DNA of 64,000 bases from Pachyseris speciosa (Eukaryota; Cnidaria; Anthozoa; Scleractinia; Pachyseridae). Location: positions 241,001 through 305,000 of the forward strand of contig JAEMWC010000081.1 of the NCBI GenBank assembly GCA_016490735.1. Direction: 5' to 3'. This document shows, one piece after another, positions 62,301 through 64,000 of the stretch. The position numbers were made by a program, and so were the translations under genes. Under the pieces are notes generated by a model, which did no database searches, was not told the DNA's origin, and worked only from the letters and a program-made list of their open reading frames with translations. Within the stretch, counting starts at the first letter, position 1. Each line of letters starts with the position of its first letter.

Positions 62301-64000
62301 GACTTCTATACAAAATCTAATATGAAGACCAAAGTAGTTCTTAAGTTTCAAGTCTAATGGTTAATACCCATAACAAACTTAAATCAAAACCATGGATGCT
62401 TTGTGAATAAAACTGCAAGGTTCAATGGTATTCAGCCATAATGACTTGGAATACAATATGCGTCAAATGTAATGCCCCTGCAGCCTTCAGTCTTCCTCAT
62501 GCTGTTTTTTAGTTTTGTTTTTCACTTTAAACACTCAATTACCCTGGATTTTGTGTTTTAAGTGTTCGGGTTGTGAGGAATTGGTGCAAGCTGTTGCAGT
62601 CACCTTGCTCATATTGCATTTTATGGTCTGCACGTTGTTATTAGCGACCTTCAGATTGGCCTATGAGTACGAGATTGAGTACGAGTTCGACTTTTCAGTT
62701 CCTTGTCGCAAGCTTATATTGTCATGTATGACACCTCTCATTCCAAGAGCCTCATTCTACTCTGTTCAACAACACTAAGGAGCAAGGCCTCTGAAAACAC
62801 AGCTGTTTTGAAATTTGAAAGTCGTACTCGTACTCAATCTCGTACTCATAGTCCAATCTGAAGGTCGCTGTTATTTGGGTGAAGCTCATAAAATGAAATA
62901 AGTAAAATAAAGTAACAGGTATGAGTTACAGCCCATAATGACCAGGTAACCAGAGTTGACTGAGAGAATAATTATTATGCATGTGGATTATTTTAGGGCT
63001 TAACGGATTCACACACCTCATCTTCCTGCTCATCAGCACCAATCTTTATCCCTTCCTCTCCACTGACATCCTCACACAGCTCCATTCCAGATGAAACATG
63101 CACCATAACTGGAGGAAGCATTGTTGAGAGTGCCTGAAACAATGATGACTTGCCAGGTTTCTTCCCTTGAGGAGCCGTAGCCCAGACTTTTTGGTCTGAC
63201 GAGGGTGGCATGCCACGAGAGGTGGCCATCAGATAGGACACACGCCGAGGCTTTGGACTGCCATGTTTATTGGCTTGAGAACTCTCTGCTTCAGATGAAC
63301 TGCTCCCAACTGATGGGGTAAAAGAAATCTCTTCAAAAGAAGGTTTATTTGGAAAAACAGAAACCTGACTAGAATATCCATCTGGCTTCATGTGCTCATC
63401 ACTTTGGCATGGCACTTTCGCAGGATGTGGAGAATCGGCATCCTTGTACGTTTCATTCCCTGAATCTGTTGGCAGCCATCTTCCAGGACCAGCACTTTGC
63501 TGCTGAGGATGCACATCTTTACTCTCCAGCAGTGTGGTTCCCATGGTCGACGATTTTAAGCCGCCTTGGTGATCTTTATTCATTTGCGAGGCAATTTTTC
63601 GAATTAAGTAGGACTTAGATGAAGTTTCCTCAGGGGATGAACGAGTTTTCTTGTAGCCCGGGTCAGTAGCAACAGGTTGACGTGAACCTATATCCGCATT
63701 TGTGTTCATATATGTTGTTGATGGGCTATCAGAAGCCACGGTTCTTGGAGAGGATAGCATAAATGGAGGAATACTAACAGAATTGCGCTCATCACTTTCA
63801 TAACCATACACATCAGCCACCTTCACAGATTTAGCTTTGTCTGAATCACTGATATTACTAGGGGTTCTGTTTTGCTCTCCAAGACTTTGTAGTTCCCCAA
63901 CTGGAAGTGAATGAGAGCGTGCCTTGGTATGTAAATCCTCCAAAACTGTCAGTGTGTTCCCTACTTTTGAACCTTTCTCAAACCTTAGTGCAAGCGGCCT
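23475..64000 (-). CDS. ARHGAP21/23: ARHGAP21/23-type Rho GTPase-activating protein (partial, 5' end outside window)
   Basis: Overall gene; exons are listed separately. About 1,555 codons are present. Order: Ser-rich region with RRxSYxMATS motifs, PH domain (KEGLLWRK ... [20 protein letters not shown] ... [10 protein letters not shown]), Lys-rich linker, RhoGAP domain ([37 protein letters not shown] with the arginine finger, [21 protein letters not shown]), DWFFEE, then a disordered Ser/Arg-rich tail. This order matches vertebrate ARHGAP21/23, whose N-terminal PDZ domain would lie beyond 64000. Known family role: stimulates GTP hydrolysis by Rho GTPases (Cdc42, RhoA) at Golgi and cell cortex; inferred here by homology. 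Splice phases agree through 17 consecutive exons, which makes the model strong. Introns are enlarged by transposons. The C-terminal end is uncertain: a second frame runs on to 23161. Confidence 0.9.
26268..26293 (-). CDS. tentative micro-exon
   Basis: 26 nt between TTTTCTAG and AAG/GTAAAA; reads GDDGSYKPK in one frame. Its length does not bridge the phase-0 ends of its neighbours, so it needs another unseen exon of length 3n+1 between it and 30032, or is skipped or not real. Exon 17 joins the last exon in frame without it. Confidence 0.25.
26300..27230. other. intron, nothing recognised
   Basis: Part of the intron between exon 17 and the last exon. I looked for a missing small exon on the minus strand and found none with both good splice sites and coding character. 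Confidence 0.4.
27238..27379. repeat. near-perfect 53-bp inverted repeat (hairpin)
   Basis: Left arm 27238-27290 starts GATCAGTTCCTGGTGAATTG and ends GGGGGCAAACGG. Right arm 27326-27379 is its complement with one single-base indel. The 35-bp loop also has partial complementarity. No ORF, no target duplication recognised. Confidence 0.9.
27724..29650 (-). pseudogene. 5'-truncated, frameshifted L2-like LINE
   Basis: RT motifs in order on the minus strand in at least three frames: [20 protein letters not shown] (29316-28855), [19 protein letters not shown], then [15 protein letters not shown] and a YVDD catalytic box (28868-28422), then the C-terminal domain ([36 protein letters not shown]; 28395-27796). 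The 3' end is a (TAA)n tail, seen on the plus strand as (ATA)n at 27724-27772, as in L2/CR1-group elements. Endonuclease missing; frames broken, so inactive. It lies in sense orientation in an intron of the RhoGAP gene. Confidence 0.85.
29986..30006. repeat. poly-A run
   Basis: About 17 A on the plus strand, a T-tract just downstream of the exon-17 donor on the minus strand. Low complexity only. Confidence 0.6.
30032..30079 (-). CDS. ARHGAP21/23: RhoGAP gene exon 17 (end of RhoGAP domain)
   Basis: 16 codons, [16 protein letters not shown], the family's HDWFF motif. Acceptor CTCTTTCAG, donor ATACAG/GTACTT. Ends in phase 0, as needed for the big last exon. Confidence 0.85.
30802..30927 (-). 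CDS. ARHGAP21/23: RhoGAP gene exon 16
   Basis: 42 codons in phase 0. [20 protein letters not shown] includes the conserved Asn of RhoGAP domains. The donor ACTGAG/GTCTGC is unusual (C at +3), but homology across the junction (TLITE then CDWFFEE) supports it. Confidence 0.88.
31705..31794 (-). CDS. ARHGAP21/23: RhoGAP gene exon 15
   Basis: 30 codons in phase 0. [20 protein letters not shown] then [10 protein letters not shown]. The donor AACAAG/GTGCTC is weak, but the reading frame and homology to the next exon support it. Confidence 0.88.
32445..32727. mobile_element. CCAATCA-rich MITE, copy 1
   Basis: Ends AGAGCACTTTCCAATTGAGT and the complement of AGAGCGGTTTTCAATTGAGT, flanked by TTA/TAA. 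The interior is rich in AACCAAAACC and CCAATCA (CCAAT-box-like) motifs and CGCGCGTGCA. No real ORF. Two more copies lie tail to tail at 34561-35130. Confidence 0.8.
32857..33012. mobile_element. Tc1/mariner-like MITE fragment
   Basis: CAGTCGAAACTCGCCTTGTG followed by GGACACC, ending GGTGTCCGCTCACGGGAGGT then TTAGAG: inverted GGACACC/GGTGTCC-type ends. Repeated GGACACC words inside. Similar in style to pogo/Tigger-derived MITEs. Superfamily uncertain. Confidence 0.45.
33176..33249 (-). CDS. ARHGAP21/23: RhoGAP gene exon 14
   Basis: 74 nt, phase 1 in and 0 out. [20 protein letters not shown] matches the family (YxxFIEANRKED). Acceptor TTTTGTAG, donor CAGTG/GTGAGT. The upstream intron (33250-41110) carries the near-intact LINE. 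Confidence 0.9.
34561..34830. mobile_element. CCAATCA-rich MITE, copy 2
   Basis: Same family and orientation as 32445-32727. The left end lacks the AATTGAGTGTCG part of the terminal repeat, a small deletion. The right end is intact (ACTCAATTGAAAACCGTTCT). Confidence 0.8.
34850..35130. mobile_element. CCAATCA-rich MITE, copy 3 (inverted)
   Basis: Complement of copy 2, separated from it by only 19 bp; together they form a roughly 570-bp inverted repeat. Both ends retained (AGAGCGGTTTTCAATTGTGT on the left, the complement of AAAGCGCTTTTCAATTCAGT on the right). Confidence 0.8.
35424..35880 (-). mobile_element. possible LINE 3' fragment
   Basis: A TAATAATAATCAG run followed by TTTATTAAACCC resembles a minus-strand LINE 3' terminus with polyadenylation-like signal and simple-repeat tail. 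No RT coding is visible, so class is not established. Confidence 0.3.
35985..38921 (-). CDS. LINE ORF2: APE endonuclease + reverse transcriptase
   Basis: The first ATG is at 38768, but the frame is open from 38921, directly after the ORF1 TAG, and the 51 extra codons contain the conserved endonuclease start [15 protein letters not shown]. The functional product must therefore start upstream of that ATG. Endonuclease motifs: NIN, INESKLD, LGDVNCN, GISDHS. RT motifs: [56 protein letters not shown] and the catalytic FADD. C-terminal LINE domain includes [12 protein letters not shown] and [11 protein letters not shown]. All visible catalytic residues are present; total about 978 codons. Confidence 0.92.
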   Translation of the reverse strand, partial: DSAVWESDPADASNCNDRGKSNHSSIFGRGLVCASLNINSLLSHIDDLRVFMSSSRVDILVINESKLDSTVHSYEVYLPGFELVRKDRKVNGRNGGGVCIYLRTNLNYRIRDDLNNDELECLFVEISKPRSTPFLVGTWYRPPSSSPNLFNEFEKVIAKIDAENKELYILGDVNCNLLPEANAYISSFLINIFDIYGLTQLIREPTRVTSVSNTLIDLCITNSPEKVSKSGVIHLGISDHSLVFLTRKAHYDRNGPRMIETRQFKHFDSYKFLSDLNQMPWGNVDLYSDPNDMWREWKKMFLTCVDKHAPLKLKRVRKKRCPWITGDVLSKTRRRDFLKKKAISSNNSASWNQYKHARNRANNAIKLAKKLYVADNLEANKGNLRKTWNIINEITSRNSGKMSNILEIKADNTVVSNPEDIAETINEHFTNIAQVLAEDIPPVEVNPEFYLETTDKSFSLQIPSIDIVLSLLKKIDDKKATGLDKIPSKLLKMTAGIIAPSLTAIFSSSILTGIYPNEWKSAKVTPIFKKGLKSDPNNYRPISVLPIVSKVFEQIVYNQLYHYLNDNKLLSSCQSGFRSLHSTLTALLEATNDWSVDIDNGLLNGVVFIDLTKAFDTIDHEIILRKMSYMGVDQAAIRWFLSYLSGRTQRCNVNGKLSTARDLKCGVPQGSILGPLLFLIYINDLPNCLPAAAPRMFADDTNITLSAKTLTDLKQALTPELSNLSCWLKANKLSLNVAKTELMLIGSRQRLSVQNEDFEIRIDDQIIERVGHTKSLGVTIDAHLTWRKHVEEISKKVSSAIGALKRVRPFIPKETAIQIYNALILPNFDYCSPVWDCLSGYLSDKLQKLQNRAARIITKLPFDTNSDHLLSTLNWERLSIRRKKQKALMMYKTMNGLTPEYLQRLFAQSYSNYYLRNSEGKLALPKPRTNYLKRSFSYSGAKLWNNLPDSLKNVGSVDQFKRNLKKVSNISDSHTAIM
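38922..40436 (-). CDS. LINE ORF1: coiled coil + SGNH esterase-like
   Basis: 504 codons from ATG at 40436 to TAG at 38922. N-terminal module (about residues 9-78) with [12 protein letters not shown] and [20 protein letters not shown], coiled coil at about 145-240, linker, then a C-terminal SGNH hydrolase: IAGDST (block I Ser), HVGTNN (block III), and SGLHLNKGG (block V His). Esterase-type ORF1s are known in CR1-group LINEs and are thought to bind nucleic acid or lipid; activity not shown here. A later start at Met 9 is possible. Same frame as ORF2. Confidence 0.88.
   Translation of the reverse strand: MIFICSFLMWSNDLESLKNFVADVLKQQGKWLTPGGNTKQFKSSNGNLIINWYNKKQRTLNFQGRDGPALKDELVELVRMKPGVPTDLQDHEPLVSTEQTTQPSLSEEDSSIQRNSRILIDDGSPSNCTQERSCPVIVTDIEGLKLDLLILQKQVEENTKLLSIINAKNQDENASCTELLDYKKRCETLLSSVSKKDNAIRELEEKCLTFESRVLSLEQENDSLRLALTIIMQEKSQVESNQPRSNECWVHVDKSRGNNGNAKRSQKPVHTSITETRNSFEPLRINEQVEVRNVVNQKVNSGDDGQGTSSSSSEVRTEKTIETVSTELSDDHDRLQPDRRKKVIIAGDSTLKYLRGHKMSRNSQVKIATFPGCTTRDMKDHIKPLLRRNPDEIIIHVGTNNLRSTNSPRECAEELIDLAESVSSESSAMITISSLISRSDDESLAGKVPDVNKVLKQFCKQRSWGYIDHSNISATDHLNRSGLHLNKGGTSRLAQNFINHLRVD
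40427..40700 (-). mobile_element. tRNA-derived SINE-like unit at LINE 5' end
   Basis: A unit bounded by direct repeats of about 30-35 bp (GAATGAAYATATGAAAATCA then TATATTTGAACTGCG) at about 40427-40456 and 40671-40698, with the tRNA-like sequence between them. The ORF1 start codon lies within the left copy of the repeat. I recognise the unit as an abundant coral repeat. Confidence 0.6.
40535..40606 (-). tRNA. tRNA-like sequence (SINE head, Thr-like GGT anticodon loop)
   Basis: 72 nt folding as a tRNA: acceptor GGCTTGT/ACAAGCC, D-arm ACTC/GAGT, anticodon arm with loop CCGGTAT, T-arm with GGTTCGAATCC (a good B box). Loop position 33 is C rather than U and the anticodon stem has an A-C mismatch, so it is a tRNA-derived SINE head rather than a working tRNA. 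A Pol III terminator-like T7 run inside a CCTGA/TCAGG hairpin follows directly. Confidence 0.6.
41111..41189 (-). CDS. ARHGAP21/23: RhoGAP gene exon 13
   Basis: 79 nt, phase 0 in and 1 out. [20 protein letters not shown] then GL; most family members read LPEPL, so the second Pro is replaced by Gly. Acceptor TTATTGCAG, donor TGCAG/GTAACT. Confidence 0.92.
41588..41656. repeat. (ACT)n then (AAT)n microsatellite
   Basis: CTACTACTACTA... changes into TAATAATAATAA... at about 41635. It is the 3' tail of the adjacent minus-strand L2-like LINE. Confidence 0.9.
41656..43262 (-). pseudogene. 5'-truncated L2-like LINE with one frameshift
   Basis: RT starts mid-domain at 43262 ([39 protein letters not shown]) and continues after a frame change near 42770-42813 into [14 protein letters not shown], the catalytic YADD box and the L2-type C-terminus ([31 protein letters not shown]). 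The 3' end has a microsatellite tail. Endonuclease and ORF1 are missing. Different subfamily from the 27.7 kb copy. Confidence 0.85.
43315..43560. repeat. left member of a 6.3-kb-spaced inverted repeat pair
   Basis: Runs from TTTAGTATAAATCTACTAG through a GGGAGGGGGGGAGGG-type purine tract to GGAACGCCTGCTCTAAGAAC. The complement of the same sequence lies at 49370-49612. The two outermost ends match. Confidence 0.7.
43745..43795 (-). ncRNA. hammerhead ribozyme motif, minimal helix III (PLE-associated)
   Basis: CTGATGA core at 43786-43780, stem II (ACC/GGT plus GC/GC around an AGTATA loop, one bulged A), GAAAC at 43759-43755, 2-bp helix III, cleavage triplet GTC at 43754-43752. Stem I pairs ATCGC (43791-43787) with GCGAT (43751-43747). 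Type I hammerheads with very short helix III are known from Penelope-like elements. Such helices usually act as dimers, so this single copy may be weak. Confidence 0.7.
44221..44668. mobile_element. MITE with CAGGGGYACCCAACG ends inserted in the Penelope element
   Basis: 448 bp with inverted ends CAGGGGTACCCAACGAG and the complement of CAGGGGCACCCAACG, flanked by exact 6-bp direct repeats TAATAT (44215-44220 and 44669-44674). Removing the element and one repeat brings the two parts of the Penelope endonuclease into one frame, which confirms the boundaries. No ORF. Confidence 0.88.
45279..45414 (+). pseudogene. RecQ-type helicase fragment (Walker A)
   Basis: About 45 codons, [20 protein letters not shown] then [20 protein letters not shown], ending at [17 protein letters not shown] is the Walker A region of RecQ-like DNA helicases. 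No further helicase motifs downstream; an orphan fragment, either a retrocopy scrap or remnant of a helicase-bearing element. The 5' end abuts the Penelope element. Confidence 0.6.
45793..45858. repeat. two-copy 29-bp tandem repeat
   Basis: TGTAAATTTCACTATGTTAA then CATTGAAAA, twice in a row. Small local duplication. Confidence 0.8.
46131..46282. mobile_element. long-hairpin MITE
   Basis: Outer arms GTAATCACATGATTTCGAGT then GCAATTTGGAATAAATAAGC (46131-46172) pair with 46239-46282; inner arms GTAAATTTTTTCAAAGACTC pair with the complement. Nearly the whole element folds on itself, with a loop of about 15-20 nt. No ORF. Confidence 0.8.
46287..46978. mobile_element. TA-flanked element with perfect 22-bp inverted ends
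   Basis: Both ends read TAATAATATACATGAAAAAA followed by TT inward, with no mismatch. If TA is the target duplication the element is 46289-46976. No transposase coding seen. Together with the adjacent hairpin MITE it interrupts a dispersed repeat whose intact copy is at 12870-13060. Confidence 0.75.
46979..47180. repeat. right part of interrupted dispersed repeat
   Basis: GTGTCATAAGTTTTCATCGT and TTGAACGGCTGATATA match 12930-13020. The left part is at 46085-46125. Confidence 0.55.
47723..47930. repeat. 104-bp tandem repeat, two copies with sub-repeats
   Basis: Copies start CGCAGAG at 47723 and 47827. Each contains four TCTGGT-centred sub-repeats (TGCATTCTGGTAAAAAGTG and variants), a higher-order structure. 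Non-coding. Confidence 0.8.
48374..48731 (+). mobile_element. retrozyme-like tandem element with hammerhead ribozyme
   Basis: A 102-bp segment (48374-48475) is repeated with no difference I can see at 48630-48731, so the array is 1.4 copies of a 256-bp unit. The single-copy 154 bp between contains one complete type I hammerhead. Short tandem hammerhead units without coding capacity are the hallmark of retrozymes, non-autonomous retroelements that yield small circular RNAs. Here only one ribozyme remains, so a unit-length circle would need a fuller array elsewhere. No clear target duplication. Confidence 0.75.
48501..48581 (+). ncRNA. type I hammerhead self-cleaving ribozyme
   Basis: Core CTGATGA at 48526-48532, stem II GGCC/GGCC with TAACAA loop (48533-48546), GAA at 48547-48549, helix III ACAG/CTGT with no loop (48550-48557), cleavage triplet GTC (48556-48558), so the cut falls after 48558. 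Stem I is long: CATGGC (48559-48564) with GCCATG, then CTAATGC with GCATTAG, then GGCTC with GAGCC, with an internal loop between the first two blocks. All conserved core bases are present. The palindromic 4-bp helix III means that activity is probably best as a dimer. Confidence 0.88.
49370..49612. repeat. right member of the inverted repeat pair
   Basis: Complement of 43315-43560: GGGTTCTTAGAGCAGGCGTT, CCCTCTCTCC tract, then CTACTAGTAGATTTATACTA. With its partner it brackets 6.3 kb containing the Penelope element, the RecQ scrap, hairpin MITEs, tandem repeats and the retrozyme. Confidence 0.7.
49625..49725 (-). ncRNA. hairpin with hammerhead-like but incomplete core
   Basis: On the minus strand a long stem (GAGATTTCTAT and GTGATAG pairing with CTATCAC and ATAGAAATC) encloses CTGATGA, stem GGGC-GCA-GCCC and GAA, but then TCAA instead of the A-helix III-UH segment. 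No canonical cleavage site. Could be a decayed hammerhead or a chance resemblance in a MITE hairpin. Confidence 0.35.
49808..50035. mobile_element. TACGAG-rich MITE, divergent copy 3
   Basis: Inverted ends TAGGGAACTTTAGATTTG and the complement of TTAGGGAGCTTTAGATTTG, then GAGTACGAGTACGAGTACGA and ACGACTTTCAAATTTCAAA, as in copies 1 and 2. The extreme ends and the centre differ, so this is a separate subfamily. Confidence 0.75.
50099..50183 (-). CDS. ARHGAP21/23: RhoGAP gene exon 12
   Basis: 85 nt, phase 2 in and 0 out. Completes GVYRVPG and continues [16 protein letters not shown]. The intron that follows is about 8.9 kb and loaded with repeats. Donor GAG/GTAAGT. Confidence 0.92.
50200..51270. 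other. intron, nothing recognised
   Basis: Overlapping open frames on both strands (50158-50648 minus, 50762-51135 plus, 50683-50973 minus) lack domain or splice support; none assigned. Confidence 0.4.
51283..51356 (-). CDS. ARHGAP21/23: RhoGAP gene exon 11 (catalytic Arg split here)
   Basis: 74 nt, phase 0 in and 2 out. [20 protein letters not shown] then GVY and two bases of the arginine-finger codon (AG), completed by the next exon. Confidence 0.92.
51696..51748 (-). CDS. ARHGAP21/23: RhoGAP gene exon 10 (RhoGAP domain start)
   Basis: 53 nt, phase 1 in and 0 out. Encodes [10 protein letters not shown], the conserved opening of the RhoGAP domain. Donor AAG/GTGTGA. Confidence 0.88.
51785..52370 (+). 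pseudogene. 3' fragment of an L1/Tx1-type LINE
   Basis: Antisense in an intron of the RhoGAP gene. Encodes the C-terminal zinc-knuckle region typical of L1/Tx1 RTs: [19 protein letters not shown] (CxxC ... H ... C), then about 90 more codons to a stop at 52177, followed by 3' UTR, AATAAAG at about 52350 and a poly-A run. RT core missing. Confidence 0.7.
52803..52880 (-). CDS. ARHGAP21/23: RhoGAP gene exon 9 (basic linker)
   Basis: 78 nt, phase 1 in and out. Strongly basic [11 protein letters not shown]. Acceptor TTATTTCAG, donor TTCAG/GTAAAT. Confidence 0.85.
53076..53262 (+). mobile_element. tRNA-derived SINE
   Basis: Pol III promoter-like boxes: TGGCACAGTGGTGAGAGCAC (A box) and GGATTTGATTCCCGGACTC (B box). 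Followed by a body (GTTGGTTCTCTTCTCTGCTC, CAAGTACTCCAGTTTTCCCC) that I recognise from other cnidarian SINEs, and a (TTTGA)n 3' tail (53239-53260). Not named. Confidence 0.7.
53331..53400. repeat. (ATT)n microsatellite
   Basis: About 22 ATT units close to the donor of exon 8 on the minus strand. Could be the tail of a vanished LINE copy; no body seen. Confidence 0.9.
53428..53552 (-). CDS. ARHGAP21/23: RhoGAP gene exon 8 (linker)
   Basis: 125 nt, phase 2 in and 1 out. Pro/Ser-rich linker ([20 protein letters not shown]). Acceptor TTGTAG, donor AAAG/GTAGAT. Confidence 0.85.
53875..54060 (-). mobile_element. possible LINE 3' tail
   Basis: AATTAATCAATCAAAAACTT then TATTTTACTTTG: (TTGA)n tail and AATAAAG-like signal on the minus strand, as at 57.2 kb. 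No coding part. Confidence 0.3.
54543..54610 (-). CDS. ARHGAP21/23: RhoGAP gene exon 7
   Basis: 68 nt, phase 0 in and 2 out, encoding [13 protein letters not shown], similar to the segment after the PH domain in the family. Donor TCTGG/GTAAGG. Confidence 0.82.
54797..54830. repeat. (AC)n/(GCAC)n microsatellite
   Basis: ACACACACGCACGCACGCAC then (AC)n. Open frames over it are artefacts. Confidence 0.9.
55276..55344 (-). CDS. ARHGAP21/23: RhoGAP gene exon 6 (PH C-terminal helix)
   Basis: 23 codons, [20 protein letters not shown], the PH C-terminal helix with its conserved Trp. Acceptor CCTTTCAG, donor GAT/GTAAGT. Confidence 0.9.
55671..56453. mobile_element. non-autonomous element with AATGCTYGAATTAG ends
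   Basis: Ends AATGCTCGAATTAGAGCC (55671) and the complement of AATGCTTGAATTAGGCC (56453). Next to both ends are repeated GGCGCTTATTGGAAGGGGG-type words (55690-55770, 56340-56430), also in inverted arrangement. About 780 bp, no ORF. Confidence 0.6.
56691..56881. mobile_element. small MITE with CAGGGGTTT ends
   Basis: Ends CAGGGGTTTCAATAAG and the complement of CAGGGGTTTTATTAGAAG, flanked by GATTTT and GATCTT (imperfect target duplication). Contains GTAGGCGGC words. The CAGGGG start is shared with the element at 44221. Confidence 0.6.
56988..57113 (-). CDS. ARHGAP21/23: RhoGAP gene exon 5 (PH domain)
   Basis: 42 codons in phase 0, containing [20 protein letters not shown] and KNVFRLTT. Acceptor GTTTTCAG-type, donor TTTCAG/GTATCA. 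Confidence 0.92.
57225..57835 (-). pseudogene. LINE 3' fragment (RT C-terminus)
   Basis: Two frames: [20 protein letters not shown] (57827-57624), then [19 protein letters not shown] and [17 protein letters not shown] (57645-57283). These are the C-terminal regions seen in non-LTR RTs. Tail (GATT)n at 57227-57248. 5'-truncated and frameshifted. Confidence 0.65.
58330..58400 (-). repeat. tRNA-like 3' half (B box) of a SINE
   Basis: Minus strand: CGTCGGTTCGATTCCGACTC then GGAGC and a T-run. A clear T-arm/B box, but the matching 5' acceptor strand and a proper D-arm are absent, so not a tRNA gene. Confidence 0.4.
58897..58986 (-). CDS. ARHGAP21/23: RhoGAP gene exon 4 (PH domain)
   Basis: 30 codons in phase 0, containing [20 protein letters not shown], very close to the ARHGAP21/23 PH core. 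Acceptor GTCTTTAG, donor CATCAG/GTGCTT. Confidence 0.92.
58987..59811. other. intron, nothing recognised
   Basis: Between the first two PH-domain exons. No repeat or gene recognised. Confidence 0.4.
59812..59865 (-). CDS. ARHGAP21/23: RhoGAP gene exon 3 (PH domain start)
   Basis: 18 codons in phase 0, [18 protein letters not shown], between AATTCCAG and GGAAAG/GTACTT. This is the first strand of the PH domain. Confidence 0.88.
60190..60536. mobile_element. TA-flanked MITE with CAGTTAAACC ends
   Basis: Left TACAGTTAAACCTTTATTA, right the complement of TATAGGTGAACCCCTATTA. Inside are several CCCCTATTAAGYRGCMACC words in both orientations. Looks like a Tc1/mariner (pogo-like) derivative. Confidence 0.55.
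60994..61405. mobile_element. Tc1/mariner (pogo/Tigger-like) MITE
   Basis: Inverted ends CAGTCGAACCTTGATTGTC and the complement of CAGTGGAACCTCCATTATC, flanked by TA dinucleotides; further GTCCGGATAATCGA words inside. These ends match the pogo/Tigger style. 412 bp, no transposase. Confidence 0.75.
61517..61660 (-). CDS. ARHGAP21/23: RhoGAP gene exon 2
   Basis: 48 codons in phase 0. Acceptor CCGTAG at 61661-61663 is required: the nearer TTTTCAG would give a stop. Donor GAAGTG/GTATGT. Encodes [16 protein letters not shown], a second RRxSYxMATS motif like that in the previous exon. Confidence 0.85.
62642..62870. mobile_element. TACGAG-rich MITE, copy 2 (inverted)
   Basis: Complement of the family at 4517-4748: same ends TAGCGACCTTCAGAT, same ACGAGT runs, and recognisable central sequence (TGTTGAACAGAGTAGAATGA on the complementary strand). 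Lies in the intron between exons 1 and 2. Confidence 0.85.
63017..64000 (-). CDS. ARHGAP21/23: RhoGAP gene exon 1 in window (Ser-rich region, continues right)
   Basis: Frame open from the window edge ([14 protein letters not shown]) for 328 codons to donor GATGAG/GTGTGT; without splicing it would stop at 62993. Ser/Pro-rich and mostly disordered, with [10 protein letters not shown] near the C-terminal side, a candidate basophilic-kinase/14-3-3 site. The PDZ domain of the family should precede it, outside the window. Confidence 0.85.

Noticed and set aside
1..64000. CRISPR arrays, bacterial operons, riboswitches
   Set aside because: Exon-intron structure, PLE/LINE content and MITEs show eukaryotic DNA; direct repeats seen are transposon or satellite structures.

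Overview
The window looks like nuclear DNA of an anthozoan cnidarian, most likely a stony coral or a close hexacorallian. It is AT-rich and intron-rich, animal genes have many short exons, and the intergenic and intronic DNA is packed with LINEs, a Penelope-like element, tRNA-derived SINEs and many short hairpin DNA elements (MITEs). The taxon is inferred from gene structure and from repeat types I recognise, not from a search.

One real gene dominates. From the right edge (64000) down to about 23.2-23.5 kb the minus strand carries an ARHGAP21/ARHGAP23-type Rho GTPase-activating protein. I could place 18 coding exons with matching splice phases: a long Ser-rich exon that runs off the right edge, a PH domain (exons at 59.8, 58.9, 57.0 and 55.3 kb), a linker (54.5-52.8 kb), the RhoGAP domain (51.7 to 30.0 kb, arginine finger at the 51283/50183 exon junction) and a 2.3 kb final exon for a disordered Ser/Arg-rich tail. 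The PDZ-encoding 5' part expected for the family would lie outside the window. A possible 19th micro-exon at 26.3 kb does not fit the phase.

The introns inside the RhoGAP domain are filled with transposons. The 41.1-33.2 kb intron holds a near-intact LINE (ORF1 with coiled coil and SGNH-esterase motifs, ORF2 with endonuclease and reverse transcriptase) in the sense direction, preceded by a tRNA-like unit; its two ORFs share one frame and are separated by a single TAG. The 50.1-41.2 kb intron holds a 5'-truncated L2-like LINE, a Penelope-like element split by a MITE with a clean 6-bp target duplication, a RecQ-helicase-like coding scrap, nested hairpin elements, a 104-bp tandem repeat, and a short tandem unit with a complete type I hammerhead ribozyme (48501-48581), which looks like an animal retrozyme. 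A second hammerhead motif sits at the 3' end of the Penelope-like element.

The left 23 kb is gene-poor. It holds a likely first coding exon of a secreted or membrane protein on the minus strand (2471-2564, continuing left), two weak plus-strand coding candidates (8.5 and 17.5 kb), several MITEs, simple repeats and long stretches in which I see no gene.
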